Positions 1 through 6,249 of a DNA stretch of 6,431 nt are shown here, one piece after another. Location of the stretch: assembly GCA_934351765.1 (NCBI GenBank), contig CAKRJM010000125.1:1-6431 (forward strand), written 5' to 3'. This DNA is from an uncultured Lachnospiraceae bacterium (GTDB taxonomy: Bacteria; Bacillota; Clostridia; Lachnospirales; Lachnospiraceae). A program made the position numbers and the translations under genes. Numbering within the stretch: position 1 is the first letter of the stretch; each line of letters begins with the position of its first letter. The notes under the pieces were generated by a model. The model did no database searches. It worked only from the letters and a program-made list of their open reading frames with translations, and had not been told where the DNA came from.

Positions 1-1113
1 GATCCGGAAGTAGTTCGCTTCTTCCAGAATACCGCGGAGTGCATTTTTCACACCTGCATCATCCAGATTTCCTTCAAAATCTACAAAGAACCGGAATTCC
101 CAGGGCCGCCCCAAAATCGGACGGGACTCCAGCTTTAACATGTTCAGTCCGTTGTAGGTTAAATGGGACAGCATATTATAAAGCGCTGCATTCTCATGCT
201 TGATCTCAAAACAGATACTGATCTTATTGGCCGATGCCTCATATATTTTCCGGCTGGAAATCACAATAAAACGGGTGGTATTTCCGCGGCTGTTCATTAC
301 CCCTCTATCCAGGATCTTCAGACCGTAAAGTGCTCCGGCCATCTCACTGGCGATGGCTGCATGATGCTTATCACCCTCTTCCATGACCCGTTTTGCTGAA
401 AGGGCAGTATTGTTTACACTGTGCTTCTCCCAGTTTTTCCGTTCGTCCAGATACCGGCTGCACTGCATCAGCCCCTGAGGATGAGAATAAACCAGCTTGA
501 TATCGGAAAGCTCTGCGTCCGGAAGTCCCAGAAGCACATGGTCTACTTTTACATATGTCTCACCAACAATATAATTATCATATTTCACCAGCAGGTCATA
601 GACATCTGCCACGCTTCCTGCTGAAGAATTTTCGATAGGAAGCACTGCATAGTCCGCAGTTCCCGCACAGATAGCACGCATGGCATCATCCCAGGTTTTT
701 ACATGGAACAGTCTGGCCTGATCGCCAAAGAACTGTTTGGCTGCCACATGGCTGTACGCGCCCTCCACGCCCTGATAGACCACCTGGGCCTTTGTTTTCT
801 GTAAATTCGGGACCATCTCAAAGGGCAGTCCGGTGATCACACCCTTGTCTGCCAGAAGCTGGTATTGCTGCTTTCGGCTGATGGACATGATCTGGGTAAA
901 CAGCTCCCGCAGTCCATAGCGGTTGAACTCACAGTCTGCCATATCCGCAATGGCATTCATCTTTTCCTGCTCCCGGTTCCGGTCCAGCACCTGCATTCCG
1001 TTTCTGATCTTATAATCAGCCACTTCCCGGCAGAGTGCCATCCGTTTTTCAAACTGCTCCACCAGATTTTTGTCAATGGCATCAATCTCGTTTCTGATCT
1101 CTCCTAAGTCCAT
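1..1113 (-). CDS. pheA: Bifunctional chorismate mutase / prephenate dehydratase (P-protein), 3' end cut by window edge
   Basis: This cytoplasmic enzyme converts chorismate to prephenate and then to phenylpyruvate, the committed steps of phenylalanine synthesis. The reading frame stays open for 371 codons to the left edge; such proteins are usually about 375 residues, so only a few residues are missing. The chorismate mutase domain (about 1-90) carries R7, R24, K35, D44, R47 and E48, with the same spacing as the active-site residues of the E. coli P-protein. The prephenate dehydratase domain (about 108-285) has YQGVEGAYS near 113-121, PIENSSAGSV at 159-168 and the catalytic TRF at 280-282. The ACT regulatory domain (about 297 on) has ESRP at 329-332, the phenylalanine-binding motif, so feedback inhibition by phenylalanine is expected. 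GGAGG lies 10 bases before the ATG. The start is 2 bases after the folBK stop, which suggests translational coupling. Confidence 0.95.
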   Translation of the reverse strand, partial: MDLGEIRNEIDAIDKNLVEQFEKRMALCREVADYKIRNGMQVLDRNREQEKMNAIADMADCEFNRYGLRELFTQIMSISRKQQYQLLADKGVITGLPFEMVPNLQKTKAQVVYQGVEGAYSHVAAKQFFGDQARLFHVKTWDDAMRAICAGTADYAVLPIENSSAGSVADVYDLLVKYDNYIVGETYVKVDHVLLGLPDAELSDIKLVYSHPQGLMQCSRYLDERKNWEKHSVNNTALSAKRVMEEGDKHHAAIASEMAGALYGLKILDRGVMNSRGNTTRFIVISSRKIYEASANKISICFEIKHENAALYNMLSHLTYNGLNMLKLESRPILGRPWEFRFFVDFEGNLDDAGVKNALRGILEEANYFRI

Positions 1114-1115
1114 GA

Positions 1116-1925
1116 TCACAATTCCTCCAAAAGCTCTTTTACCCGTTTATGAAGCAGGGGATGAACCAGATACGGTGCGATCTGTGCCAGCGGTTCCAGC
1201 ACAAACGTCCGTTTCTGAATCTCCGGGTGGGGAAGTACCAGAACCGGATCGTCCTGGATCAGGTCATCATAACATAACAGATCCATGTCCAGCGTCCGCG
1301 GTCCCCAGTGGATCAGCCTCTCCCGTTTTTCCTGCTGCTCCGCCTTATGAAGGACGTCCAGAAGCTCATAGGGCGTCAGAAGCGTTTCCAGCTCCAGACA
1401 GCCGTTGAGAAAATTATCCTGCTCCACCCCGCCATAGGGCTCCGTTTCGATCATATCGGATACAGCTCCCAGACGGATCAGCGGTTCATCCCGCAGCACC
1501 CGGATTCCAGCTTCGATATGGGCTCTTTTATCACCCATATTCGAACCGAATGCCACATAGGCCTTATGCCAGCTCCGTTCAATCGCCACGGAAACGGTCT
1601 CCAGCGGAAGTCCCACCGGTGCCCAGGGCTTTTTGATCTCCAGAGAGATTCCCCGCATGAGAGGATAAGTCAGGAGCAGATGCTCCGCCACGCCCTCTGC
1701 TGCCGCTTCAATGAGCTTACAGGTATGCTCCTTCATATATTTTGTAATCTCGGCACTGACAAGGCCGTAATGGATCGAGGCCTCCAGCTCGTCAGTTTTC
1801 CCCGCCTTTCTTGTGTCCGTAAGCAGTTCGGCACTGACGATGAACTTCTGACCGAGAGCCGTCTCCTCCGGAAATACACCGTGATTGGCGAACACTTCCA
1901 GGTTCTTTATGATGATTTTATCCAT
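1116..1925 (-). CDS. folBK: Fused dihydroneopterin aldolase (FolB) and HPPK (FolK)
   Basis: This 269-residue fusion catalyses two consecutive folate steps. It cleaves 7,8-dihydroneopterin to 6-hydroxymethyl-dihydropterin, then transfers pyrophosphate from ATP to it. The FolB domain (about 1-118) has E21, Y53, E73 and K99, matching the spacing of the catalytic residues of S. aureus aldolase. The FolK domain (about 121-269) starts with YVAFGSNMGDK and contains TEPYGG, DNFLNG, the ATP-binding stretch WGPRTLDMDLL and LPHPEIQKRTFVLEPL. I chose the ATG at 1925 because FolB proteins begin MDKIIIKNLEVFANHGV and a GGAGGA site lies 4 to 9 bases upstream. An in-frame ATG at 1985 would add 20 residues that look unlike the family and has a poorer ribosome binding site. 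The gene follows folP after 92 bases and ends 2 bases before pheA. Confidence 0.95.
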   Translation of the reverse strand: MDKIIIKNLEVFANHGVFPEETALGQKFIVSAELLTDTRKAGKTDELEASIHYGLVSAEITKYMKEHTCKLIEAAAEGVAEHLLLTYPLMRGISLEIKKPWAPVGLPLETVSVAIERSWHKAYVAFGSNMGDKRAHIEAGIRVLRDEPLIRLGAVSDMIETEPYGGVEQDNFLNGCLELETLLTPYELLDVLHKAEQQEKRERLIHWGPRTLDMDLLCYDDLIQDDPVLVLPHPEIQKRTFVLEPLAQIAPYLVHPLLHKRVKELLEEL

Positions 1926-2017
1926 GCTTCCTCCGTTTTGCTGTCTGCGGATTTCGGATTTTAGAATCCATGCTTCCGCTTCCATTTTCCCTGTTTCCGA
2001 TGCCGCCGCAGTTTTCT

Positions 2018-2830
2018 TTATTCTGCCCGCAGAATGGCCTCTGTCATCAGAAGCGCCCGGCGGTTTTCCTTTACATCATGAACACGGACAAAGGCACAGC
2101 CCTTCATGACACCCATCACGGTTGTCGCTACCGTTCCTTCCACGCGCTCAGAAGCAGGAAGATCCAGCGTCAGACCGATCATAGATTTTCTGGAGGTTCC
2201 GAGGAGTACCGGATAACCGAGTTCCTTTAAAATCTCCACATGATTCATCAGGCAGAGATTCTGCTCATACGTCTTCCCGAAGCCAATTCCGGGATCGAGA
2301 ATGATCTTATCGTCCGCCACACCGGCATCCTTGGCCAGTTTCACCGATTCCCCGAGATCCTTTTTCACATCCTCCAGATAATTTTCATAATCCGGCTCCT
2401 TGCGGTTGTGCATCAGACAGCAGCTTACGTTATACCTTGCAATCACATCCGCCATACCGGGATCATACTTGCAGCCCCAGATATCATTTACCAGATCGGC
2501 TCCACCCTTGATGGCAGCCTCTGCCACACCGCTTTTATAAGTATCAATCGAGATTGGCACATCGAACCGGGCTTTCACTGCCTCGATCACCGGCAGTACT
2601 CTGGCAATCTCATCCGAATCAGGAAGGATCGCACCGTAACCGGGTCTTGTGGACTCGCCGCCAATGTCGATGATATCCGCGCCGTCCGCCAGCATCTCCT
2701 CCGTATGCTTCAGAGCCGCATCCAGATTGTTCCATTTTCCGCCATCGGAAAAGGAATCCGGCGTTACATTTAAAATCCCCATGACATATGCATGATTCTC
2801 CACATCAAAATCCTTATTTCCAATTCTCAT
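2018..2830 (-). CDS. folP: Dihydropteroate synthase
   Basis: This 270-residue TIM-barrel enzyme condenses 6-hydroxymethyl-dihydropterin pyrophosphate with p-aminobenzoate to form dihydropteroate; it is the sulfonamide target. Family motifs appear in order: MGILNVTPDSFSDGG at 17-31, GGESTRPG at 57-64, SIDTYK at 94-99, the pterin-contacting N115, LDPGIGFGK at 178-186, TSRKS at 212-216 and RVHD at 249-252. Length and motif set are normal, so it should be active. An AGAGGT site lies 9 bases before the ATG. The start is only 6 bases after the stop of the HD-domain gene, so the two are almost certainly cotranscribed. folBK follows after a 92-base gap in which I see no terminator. In that product order FolP makes the substrate used by FolC, which is encoded upstream in the same block. 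Confidence 0.96.
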   Translation of the reverse strand: MRIGNKDFDVENHAYVMGILNVTPDSFSDGGKWNNLDAALKHTEEMLADGADIIDIGGESTRPGYGAILPDSDEIARVLPVIEAVKARFDVPISIDTYKSGVAEAAIKGGADLVNDIWGCKYDPGMADVIARYNVSCCLMHNRKEPDYENYLEDVKKDLGESVKLAKDAGVADDKIILDPGIGFGKTYEQNLCLMNHVEILKELGYPVLLGTSRKSMIGLTLDLPASERVEGTVATTVMGVMKGCAFVRVHDVKENRRALLMTEAILRAE

Positions 2831-2836
2831 CTGTGC

Positions 2837-3319
2837 TTACCTCTTGATAGTATAATTTTTCTTTTCCATGGGCCAGTTGCAGGAAGCCTGCGCCTTGCAC
2901 ATAAAACAGGCTCTGGACTTTTTATCCGCATCGTAGATCAATGTTCCGAGGAGGCTCTCCCCGGCGGCATCCTTAGAACGATGGCTGCTGATGGCTGATA
3001 AAATCTCAGCCTGCTCATCCCCGGTAAACCCGCAGTCCCGGAGGATTTCCTCCGCAATCCCGACACCGGCCCGGTCATGAGGGATCCCCGTCTCATACTG
3101 AGCTGCCCGTCCGATGTCGTGGAGCAGCGCCGCCACATAAATCAGCTCCTTGGAGACCGGAATCCGTTCCTCCAGTGCTTTTATGTAAGCAATCCGCGCC
3201 ACGCTCAGCAGATGGTCCATGTCATGGCGGCAGTAGATCCGTTCCTGCTCCAGCCTCAGCAGTTTTTTCATATTCCAGATAAAGGTTTCATTTCGGATAA
3301 TGCGATCAACTCGTTCCAC
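2837..3319 (-). CDS. HD-domain phosphohydrolase-like protein in the folate cluster
   Basis: This 160-residue protein has the metal-dependent phosphohydrolase HD layout: H32/H36 in CRHDMDHLLSVAR, the paired HD at 67-68 in ALLHDIGRAAQYE, H81 in PHDRAG, H113 in SSHRSKD and D130/D132 in IYDADKKSR. No signal peptide or membrane segment is visible. The tail is cysteine-rich, with C138, C141 and C147 in CFMCKAQASC, then a lysine-rich end. The start is a GTG at 3319 with GGAGG 6 bases upstream; an ATG 4 bases before it is out of frame and stops after five codons. The substrate is unknown. It sits 6 bases before folP, so a role in folate synthesis, such as dephosphorylating dihydroneopterin triphosphate, is a reasonable inference but unproven. 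A general HD nucleotide phosphatase is the main alternative. Confidence 0.85.
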   Translation of the reverse strand: MERVDRIIRNETFIWNMKKLLRLEQERIYCRHDMDHLLSVARIAYIKALEERIPVSKELIYVAALLHDIGRAAQYETGIPHDRAGVGIAEEILRDCGFTGDEQAEILSAISSHRSKDAAGESLLGTLIYDADKKSRACFMCKAQASCNWPMEKKNYTIKR

Positions 3320-3354
3320 TCATGTCCTCCTGCGTCTCAGAATGTTTTCTTGTT

Positions 3355-3383
3355 ATTGTATCATATTCCATAAAAAAAAGGAA
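3355..3383 (-). promoter_or_regulatory. Candidate extended -10 promoter for the HD-folP-folBK-pheA unit
   Basis: Read on the minus strand, TGATACAAT places a TACAAT (-10, five of six consensus bases, 3355-3360) one base after a TG, the extended -10 pattern. The region 17 bases upstream (TTCCTT, 3378-3383) is a poor -35 and overlaps the folE terminator stem. The predicted transcript would start near 3348 and have a leader of about 29 bases before the GTG of the HD gene. This is inferred from pattern only. Confidence 0.42.
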
Positions 3384-3407
3384 CCCTGCCATCTGTACAG
3401 AGTTCCT
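3372..3407 (-). terminator. Intrinsic terminator after folE
   Basis: On the minus strand AGGAACTCTG pairs with CAGGGTTCCT (10 bp, one G-U pair) around a 9-base loop, directly followed by a run of eight T. It begins 25 bases after the folE stop. It should end most folC-folE transcripts before the HD-domain gene. Confidence 0.88.
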
Positions 3408-3431
3408 GATTTCTCTTTTTTGTTTTCCATC

Positions 3432-3986
3432 CTAGCGGATCATGGCAAATACACGGTCTGCCAGCGCCTGATCCTCCTCAAAAATCCCCCGGCGCACATA
3501 AGTCATAGTCTGGGCGCCCGGCTTTCGGATTCCACGCATGGTCATGCACATATGCTCTGCCTCTACAACCACCATTACACCCTTGGGCTTTAAATGGGTC
3601 ATCATGGCATCTGCTACCTGAGCCGTCAGCTGCTCCTGAAGCTGGGGACGCTTTGCAAACTCATCCACCGTCCGCGCAAGCTTGCTTAAACCGGCCACCT
3701 TTCCATCGGGTACATAAGCCACATGGGCCTTTCCGTAAAAGGGAAGAAGATGATGCTCACACATAGAATAGAAGGTAATATCCTTTTCCAGCACCAGTTC
3801 ATTATTTGACACCGTAAAGGTTTTCGACAAATGGCGCGCCGCCGCTTCATCGCTTCCCGTATAGATTTCTTCACACATTCTCGCGATCCGATCCGGCGTT
3901 CCCACCAGTCCCTCGCGGTTCACATCCTCGCCGATTCCTTCGAGGAACAGGCGCACTGCTGCTTCAACTTTTTCTTTATCTATCAT
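3432..3986 (-). CDS. folE: GTP cyclohydrolase I (FolE type 1)
   Basis: This enzyme opens the folate pathway by converting GTP to 7,8-dihydroneopterin triphosphate and formate. The 184-residue protein carries the zinc ligands C76, H79 (in [10 protein letters not shown]) and C147 (in EHMCMTMRG), spaced as in the E. coli enzyme (110, 113, 181), which makes it the zinc-dependent FolE1 and not FolE2. Other family signatures are [13 protein letters not shown] near 25-37, GLSKLAR at 99-105 and RPQLQEQLT at 113-121. Such enzymes form toroidal decamers in the cytoplasm. AAAGGAG lies 7 bases before the ATG. The start overlaps the end of folC by 11 bases, so translation of the two is probably coupled. 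An intrinsic terminator follows. Confidence 0.97.
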   Translation of the reverse strand: MIDKEKVEAAVRLFLEGIGEDVNREGLVGTPDRIARMCEEIYTGSDEAAARHLSKTFTVSNNELVLEKDITFYSMCEHHLLPFYGKAHVAYVPDGKVAGLSKLARTVDEFAKRPQLQEQLTAQVADAMMTHLKPKGVMVVVEAEHMCMTMRGIRKPGAQTMTYVRRGIFEEDQALADRVFAMIR

Positions 3987-5277
3987 GGATAGTCTCCTTT
4001 AAAGCATCGGTCACTTCACTGAGATAGGACAGCGAACCGAACGCTATTATGATTTCATCTTCTTTTGCCGACAAAAGTGCATCAAAAACCGCCTGCTTTA
4101 CAGACAGCTCCGCTTTCACCTTACCGGTAAATCCGCTTTTCAGAACACAGTCTCTTAACGCCTCTGCCCCAAGAGCTCTCGGACTTCCTGGCGTCACAGT
4201 ATAGATCTTCTGCGCCAGGGGCACTGTGATCCGTACAATTTCTTCGTAATCCTTATCCGCCAGAATTCCCATAATATAAGAGATCTTTCTGCCGGAAAAA
4301 TAAAGTTCAATGGAATCTCTGAGGCGTACAGCCGCCTCCGGATTATGAGCTCCGTCAATGAGAAACACAGGCCGATCCATCAGCATTTGAAAACGTCCCG
4401 GCCATTTCACACCGGCCATGCCCTCAAGAACCGCCTGCTGTCTAATATCATAGCCTAAACCGCGGAGAATTTCAACTACTTCCAGCGCTGTACAGGCATT
4501 TATCACCTGATATTTTCCAAGAAGCGACAGTTTTACATTTTGAAACTCCTTATAATCAAAAACCGTCCCCGTATGATCCACAGATCGGATCACTGCCTGC
4601 TCCGGCCTGGAAATAATCAGAGGCGCCTGTTTTTCTTCTGCGATCCCCTGGATCACTGCCTCCACTTCCGGATTCTGCCCGGTCATGGCCACCGGCCTTC
4701 CCGGCTTTATGATCCCGCCCTTGACCTTCGCGATCTCCTCCAGGGTATTTCCGAGAAACTGCATGTGATCCATGCTGATCGATGCAATGATGCTGACCTT
4801 AGTTGTCGTCACCACATTGGTGGCATCCGTTTCGCCACCCATGCCGGTTTCCAGCGCCACCAGATCACACTTTTTTTCCTTAAAATAGAGGAAGCTGACT
4901 GCTGTTTCTGTCTCGAAGCTGGTAGGATGAGGAAAACCTTCTCCCTCCATGGCATCGCTGACTTCACGTACCCTTGTCATCAGCCTGGCCACATCCGCTT
5001 CGCTGATAGATTCACCGTTTACCTGGATCTTTTCGCAGTAGGTAAACACCGACGGGGAATTATAGCGTCCGACCAGATATCCGGCCGCCTGGCAGATACT
5101 TGCCACCATGGCAAGTGTCGAACCTTTCCCGTTAGTTCCCGCAATATGCAGAAAGGACAGCTCATTCTGGGGATCCCCCAGTCGGCGCAGCAGCTCCTTC
5201 ATGGTGCCAAGTCCGAGAACAATATTCTTTTTCTTCATCAGCTCCCCTGCGTAGGCCACAGCTTCTTCGTAATTCAT
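3976..5277 (-). CDS. folC: Folylpolyglutamate / dihydrofolate synthase (FolC, Mur-ligase family)
   Basis: This ATP-dependent ligase adds glutamate to dihydropteroate and/or reduced folates, trapping folates in the cell. The 433-residue protein has the P-loop GTNGKGS at 47-53, [15 protein letters not shown] at 74-88, the [12 protein letters not shown] stretch at 143-154, DHMQFLGNT at 170-178 with the conserved histidine H171, K186 at the position of the carbamylated lysine, WPGRFQ near 292-297 and IDGAHNP at 307-313, where the C-terminal domain begins. Length is normal. Firmicutes commonly use one FolC for both reactions; sequence reading alone does not separate them. CAGGAGGG lies just upstream of the ATG. 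It is the first gene of the visible block and overlaps folE by 11 bases. A hairpin and candidate promoters lie upstream. Confidence 0.96.
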   Translation of the reverse strand: MNYEEAVAYAGELMKKKNIVLGLGTMKELLRRLGDPQNELSFLHIAGTNGKGSTLAMVASICQAAGYLVGRYNSPSVFTYCEKIQVNGESISEADVARLMTRVREVSDAMEGEGFPHPTSFETETAVSFLYFKEKKCDLVALETGMGGETDATNVVTTTKVSIIASISMDHMQFLGNTLEEIAKVKGGIIKPGRPVAMTGQNPEVEAVIQGIAEEKQAPLIISRPEQAVIRSVDHTGTVFDYKEFQNVKLSLLGKYQVINACTALEVVEILRGLGYDIRQQAVLEGMAGVKWPGRFQMLMDRPVFLIDGAHNPEAAVRLRDSIELYFSGRKISYIMGILADKDYEEIVRITVPLAQKIYTVTPGSPRALGAEALRDCVLKSGFTGKVKAELSVKQAVFDALLSAKEDEIIIAFGSLSYLSEVTDALKETIHDR

Positions 5278-5295
5278 CGCGTCCCTCCTGTGAAA

Positions 5296-5317
5296 ACCGG
5301 GCAGCTTCCTGCCCGGT
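5296..5317 (-). promoter_or_regulatory. Perfect hairpin in the folC leader
   Basis: ACCGGGCAG and CTGCCCGGT form a perfect, GC-rich 9-bp stem with a 4-base loop (GAAG on the minus strand), followed on the minus strand by TTTT. It ends about 6 bases before the GGAGG site of folC. It could be a leader attenuator with a short T-run, an RNA stabilising structure or an upstream terminator. No known folate riboswitch pattern is recognisable in these roughly 80 bases. Confidence 0.6.
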
Positions 5318-5355
5318 CCCGATCCTTTTGTTCTTCTACTTTTTCCTGCTACCCT

Positions 5356-5405
5356 AGTTTATCACGTTTTCTTAGAAAATCAACCTTTCTGGTGGAAATT
5401 GTCAA
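5356..5405 (-). promoter_or_regulatory. Candidate promoter region for folC-folE
   Basis: Two overlapping possibilities are visible on the minus strand. TTGATT (5378-5383) and TAAACT (5356-5361) are 16 bases apart, each with four of six consensus bases. A perfect -35 hexamer TTGACA (5400-5405) also occurs, but the best hexamer 17 bases downstream (TGATTT) is a poor -10. A start near 5350 would give a leader that contains the hairpin at 5296-5317. The exact promoter is uncertain. Confidence 0.3.
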
Positions 5406-5431
5406 GTTTTTGGCAGAGTAGGAGAATCTTT

Positions 5432-5663
5432 ATTTCATCCATGCTCCCCTCGCGGGGAGCGACATTGTCTTTTATAAAAAGGAGAGGTAAAATGGCAATT
5501 TCAATCCACGCTCCCCTCGCGGGGAGCAACGCCAGAATCTGCCTTGCTGTCCAGTCCGCCGATATTTCAATCCACGCTCCCCTCACGGGGAGCGACGTCC
5601 AAGGTGGCGGCAATTTCCGGAGCGGCAGGAATTTCAATCCACGTTCCCCTCACGGGGAGCGAC
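5432..5663 (-). CRISPR. CRISPR block 1: four type I-C-like repeats, leader-distal end
   Basis: Repeats lie at 5432-5463 (32 bp), 5498-5530, 5564-5596 and 5631-5663 (33 bp each), with spacers of 34, 33 and 34 bp. On the minus strand the repeat begins GTCGCTCCCC, has an 8-bp GC-rich stem around a 4-base loop and ends GTGGATTGAAAT. This layout and 3' end are typical of type I-C repeats, so crRNA should be read on the minus strand and the leader lies to the right. The leftmost repeat lacks one base and has a C-to-T change (plus strand), as expected of the oldest, terminal repeat. Other variants are AAC instead of GAC at the right end of the second repeat, a loop change (TCAC for TCGC) in the third and fourth, and a stem change in the fourth. 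No cas gene is in the window, so the type rests on the repeat alone. Confidence 0.93.
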
Positions 5664-5696
5664 CTGCCACCTCTACCGCCCATGTTATTCCGCCAT
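5664..5696 (-). other. Orphan spacer-like segment next to repeat 4
   Basis: These 33 bases adjoin repeat 4 and match the spacer length of the block, but no repeat follows on the right; instead the T-run of a terminator begins. On the minus strand the segment reads as a gene junction: codons GCG GAA TAA, one base, then ATGGGCGGTAGAGGTGGCAG, encoding MGGRGG. That fits a spacer captured from a phage-like locus. It could alternatively be the first bases of a second gene in the inserted DNA. Confidence 0.5.
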
Positions 5697-5739
5697 AAAC
5701 AAAAAGAGATACCACATCATTTCTGATATGATATCTCTT
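5697..5739 (-). terminator. Strong intrinsic terminator between the unknown gene and repeats 4-1
   Basis: On the minus strand a 16-bp stem (5704-5719 with 5724-5739; 14 Watson-Crick and two G-U pairs) closes on a GAAA tetraloop and is followed by TTTTTGTTT. On the plus strand the two wobble positions become C-A mismatches, so it is best suited to minus-strand RNA. It lies about 115 bases after the stop of the unknown gene. It would also stop a pre-crRNA coming from the right before it reaches repeats 4 to 1. Confidence 0.85.
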
Positions 5740-5747
5740 GCAAGTCA

Positions 5748-5801
5748 CCCGGATTTCCACCGGAACCTTTGCGGTTGTTCGGAATCGTCGTTCCGCCGCA
5801 A
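5748..5801 (-). other. Structured non-coding stretch downstream of the unknown gene
   Basis: TTGCGG (5769-5774) pairs with CCGCAA (5796-5801), and CGGAA (5780-5784) pairs with TTCCG (5791-5795), forming a two-part hairpin with a 5-base bulge. A short CCGG...CCGG stem lies beside it at 5748-5764. An ATG-led 21-codon frame crosses the area without a clear ribosome binding site. I cannot assign a function; it is part of the 3' region between the gene and its terminator. Confidence 0.4.
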
Positions 5802-5853
5802 CATTCTCATTTTTAAACTATTGACATTGCTTTTTTAATATACCATATCGGAA

Positions 5854-6249
5854 TCATAAATACAACTTCTTCCAGCGCCTCTCCCATTGCTTCAAAAGCT
5901 TATCAATTATTTTTTGATCCTTGGAAGAAACGCCTGGATATGTTCCATATTCATCGTGTTGGTATCCATTGTGTGTATAGGGCAAAGCTCCATCATGCGG
6001 AACGCCTCTAACATCAACCTGCCTCGCTCGTTCCATAGCCGGATCGCGAAATGTGACAAATTTAATGTCGTTGCGTTTATCGACTGTGGCATAAATTCTT
6101 CCTGGTGTCATCGTCTCCATTGGAACTCTGGCATTCCCACCATCATATTTAACCACTTTTACATTTCCAAACTGAGCCAAAGTTTTATACTCCGTCCCGT
6201 ATCTTTTCCCGGAATCACTTATTCCACTTGACGATCCTCGTCCGCCCAT
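5854..6249 (-). CDS. Small phage/ICE-like protein of unknown function (MGGRG start) between CRISPR repeats
   Basis: This complete 131-residue frame encodes a soluble protein with no signal peptide or membrane segment. It begins with a glycine/serine-rich MGGRGSSSGISDSGKRYG, a start I associate with small proteins near head genes of Firmicute phages and integrative elements. It continues with PMETMTPGRIYATVDKRN (43-60), a strand-like KFVTFRD, a histidine-containing motif around VPHDGALPYTHNGYQHDE (H85, H93, H98), and a basic tail rich in K, R and W. The histidine motif might suit a nuclease, but I cannot assign one. AAAGGATAAAAGGT stands directly before the ATG. It appears more AT-rich than the folate genes. 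It is co-oriented with the expected pre-crRNA, starts 49 bases from repeat 5 and ends before its own terminator. No transposase, integrase or toxin partner is visible. Confidence 0.72.
   Translation of the reverse strand: MGGRGSSSGISDSGKRYGTEYKTLAQFGNVKVVKYDGGNARVPMETMTPGRIYATVDKRNDIKFVTFRDPAMERARQVDVRGVPHDGALPYTHNGYQHDEYGTYPGVSSKDQKIIDKLLKQWERRWKKLYL

Noticed and set aside
1308..1964. A 218-codon plus-strand frame opposite folBK
   Set aside because: It mirrors a conserved fusion gene and shows no family motif; its length is explained by codon bias on the other strand.
1926..1985. An upstream in-frame ATG extending FolB by 20 residues
   Set aside because: The extension is unlike FolB starts and the strongest ribosome binding site precedes the ATG at 1925.
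4540..5421. A 293-codon plus-strand frame opposite folC
   Set aside because: It is antisense to a gene with complete family motifs, has no recognisable domain and no convincing ribosome binding site.
5380..5698. Open frames on both strands running through the CRISPR repeats, giving proteins with repeated ISIHAPLAGS or ARGAWIEI-like segments
   Set aside because: They are translations of the repeats themselves. Such predicted proteins are a well-known annotation artefact of I-C-type arrays.
5821..5849. A perfect TTGACA on the plus strand as a promoter toward the right
   Set aside because: No acceptable -10 occurs 16 to 18 bases downstream (CATATC at best), and no plus-strand gene follows.
5664..5853. 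This stretch as a CRISPR leader for block 1
   Set aside because: A strong terminator lies 33 bases from the first repeat and no clear minus-strand promoter is visible between it and the repeat. It is kept only as an alternative in the array-structure finding.
5854..6249. Insertion sequence or integron cassette carrying the unknown gene
   Set aside because: No terminal inverted repeats, target duplication, transposase, integrase or recombination site could be found at the borders.
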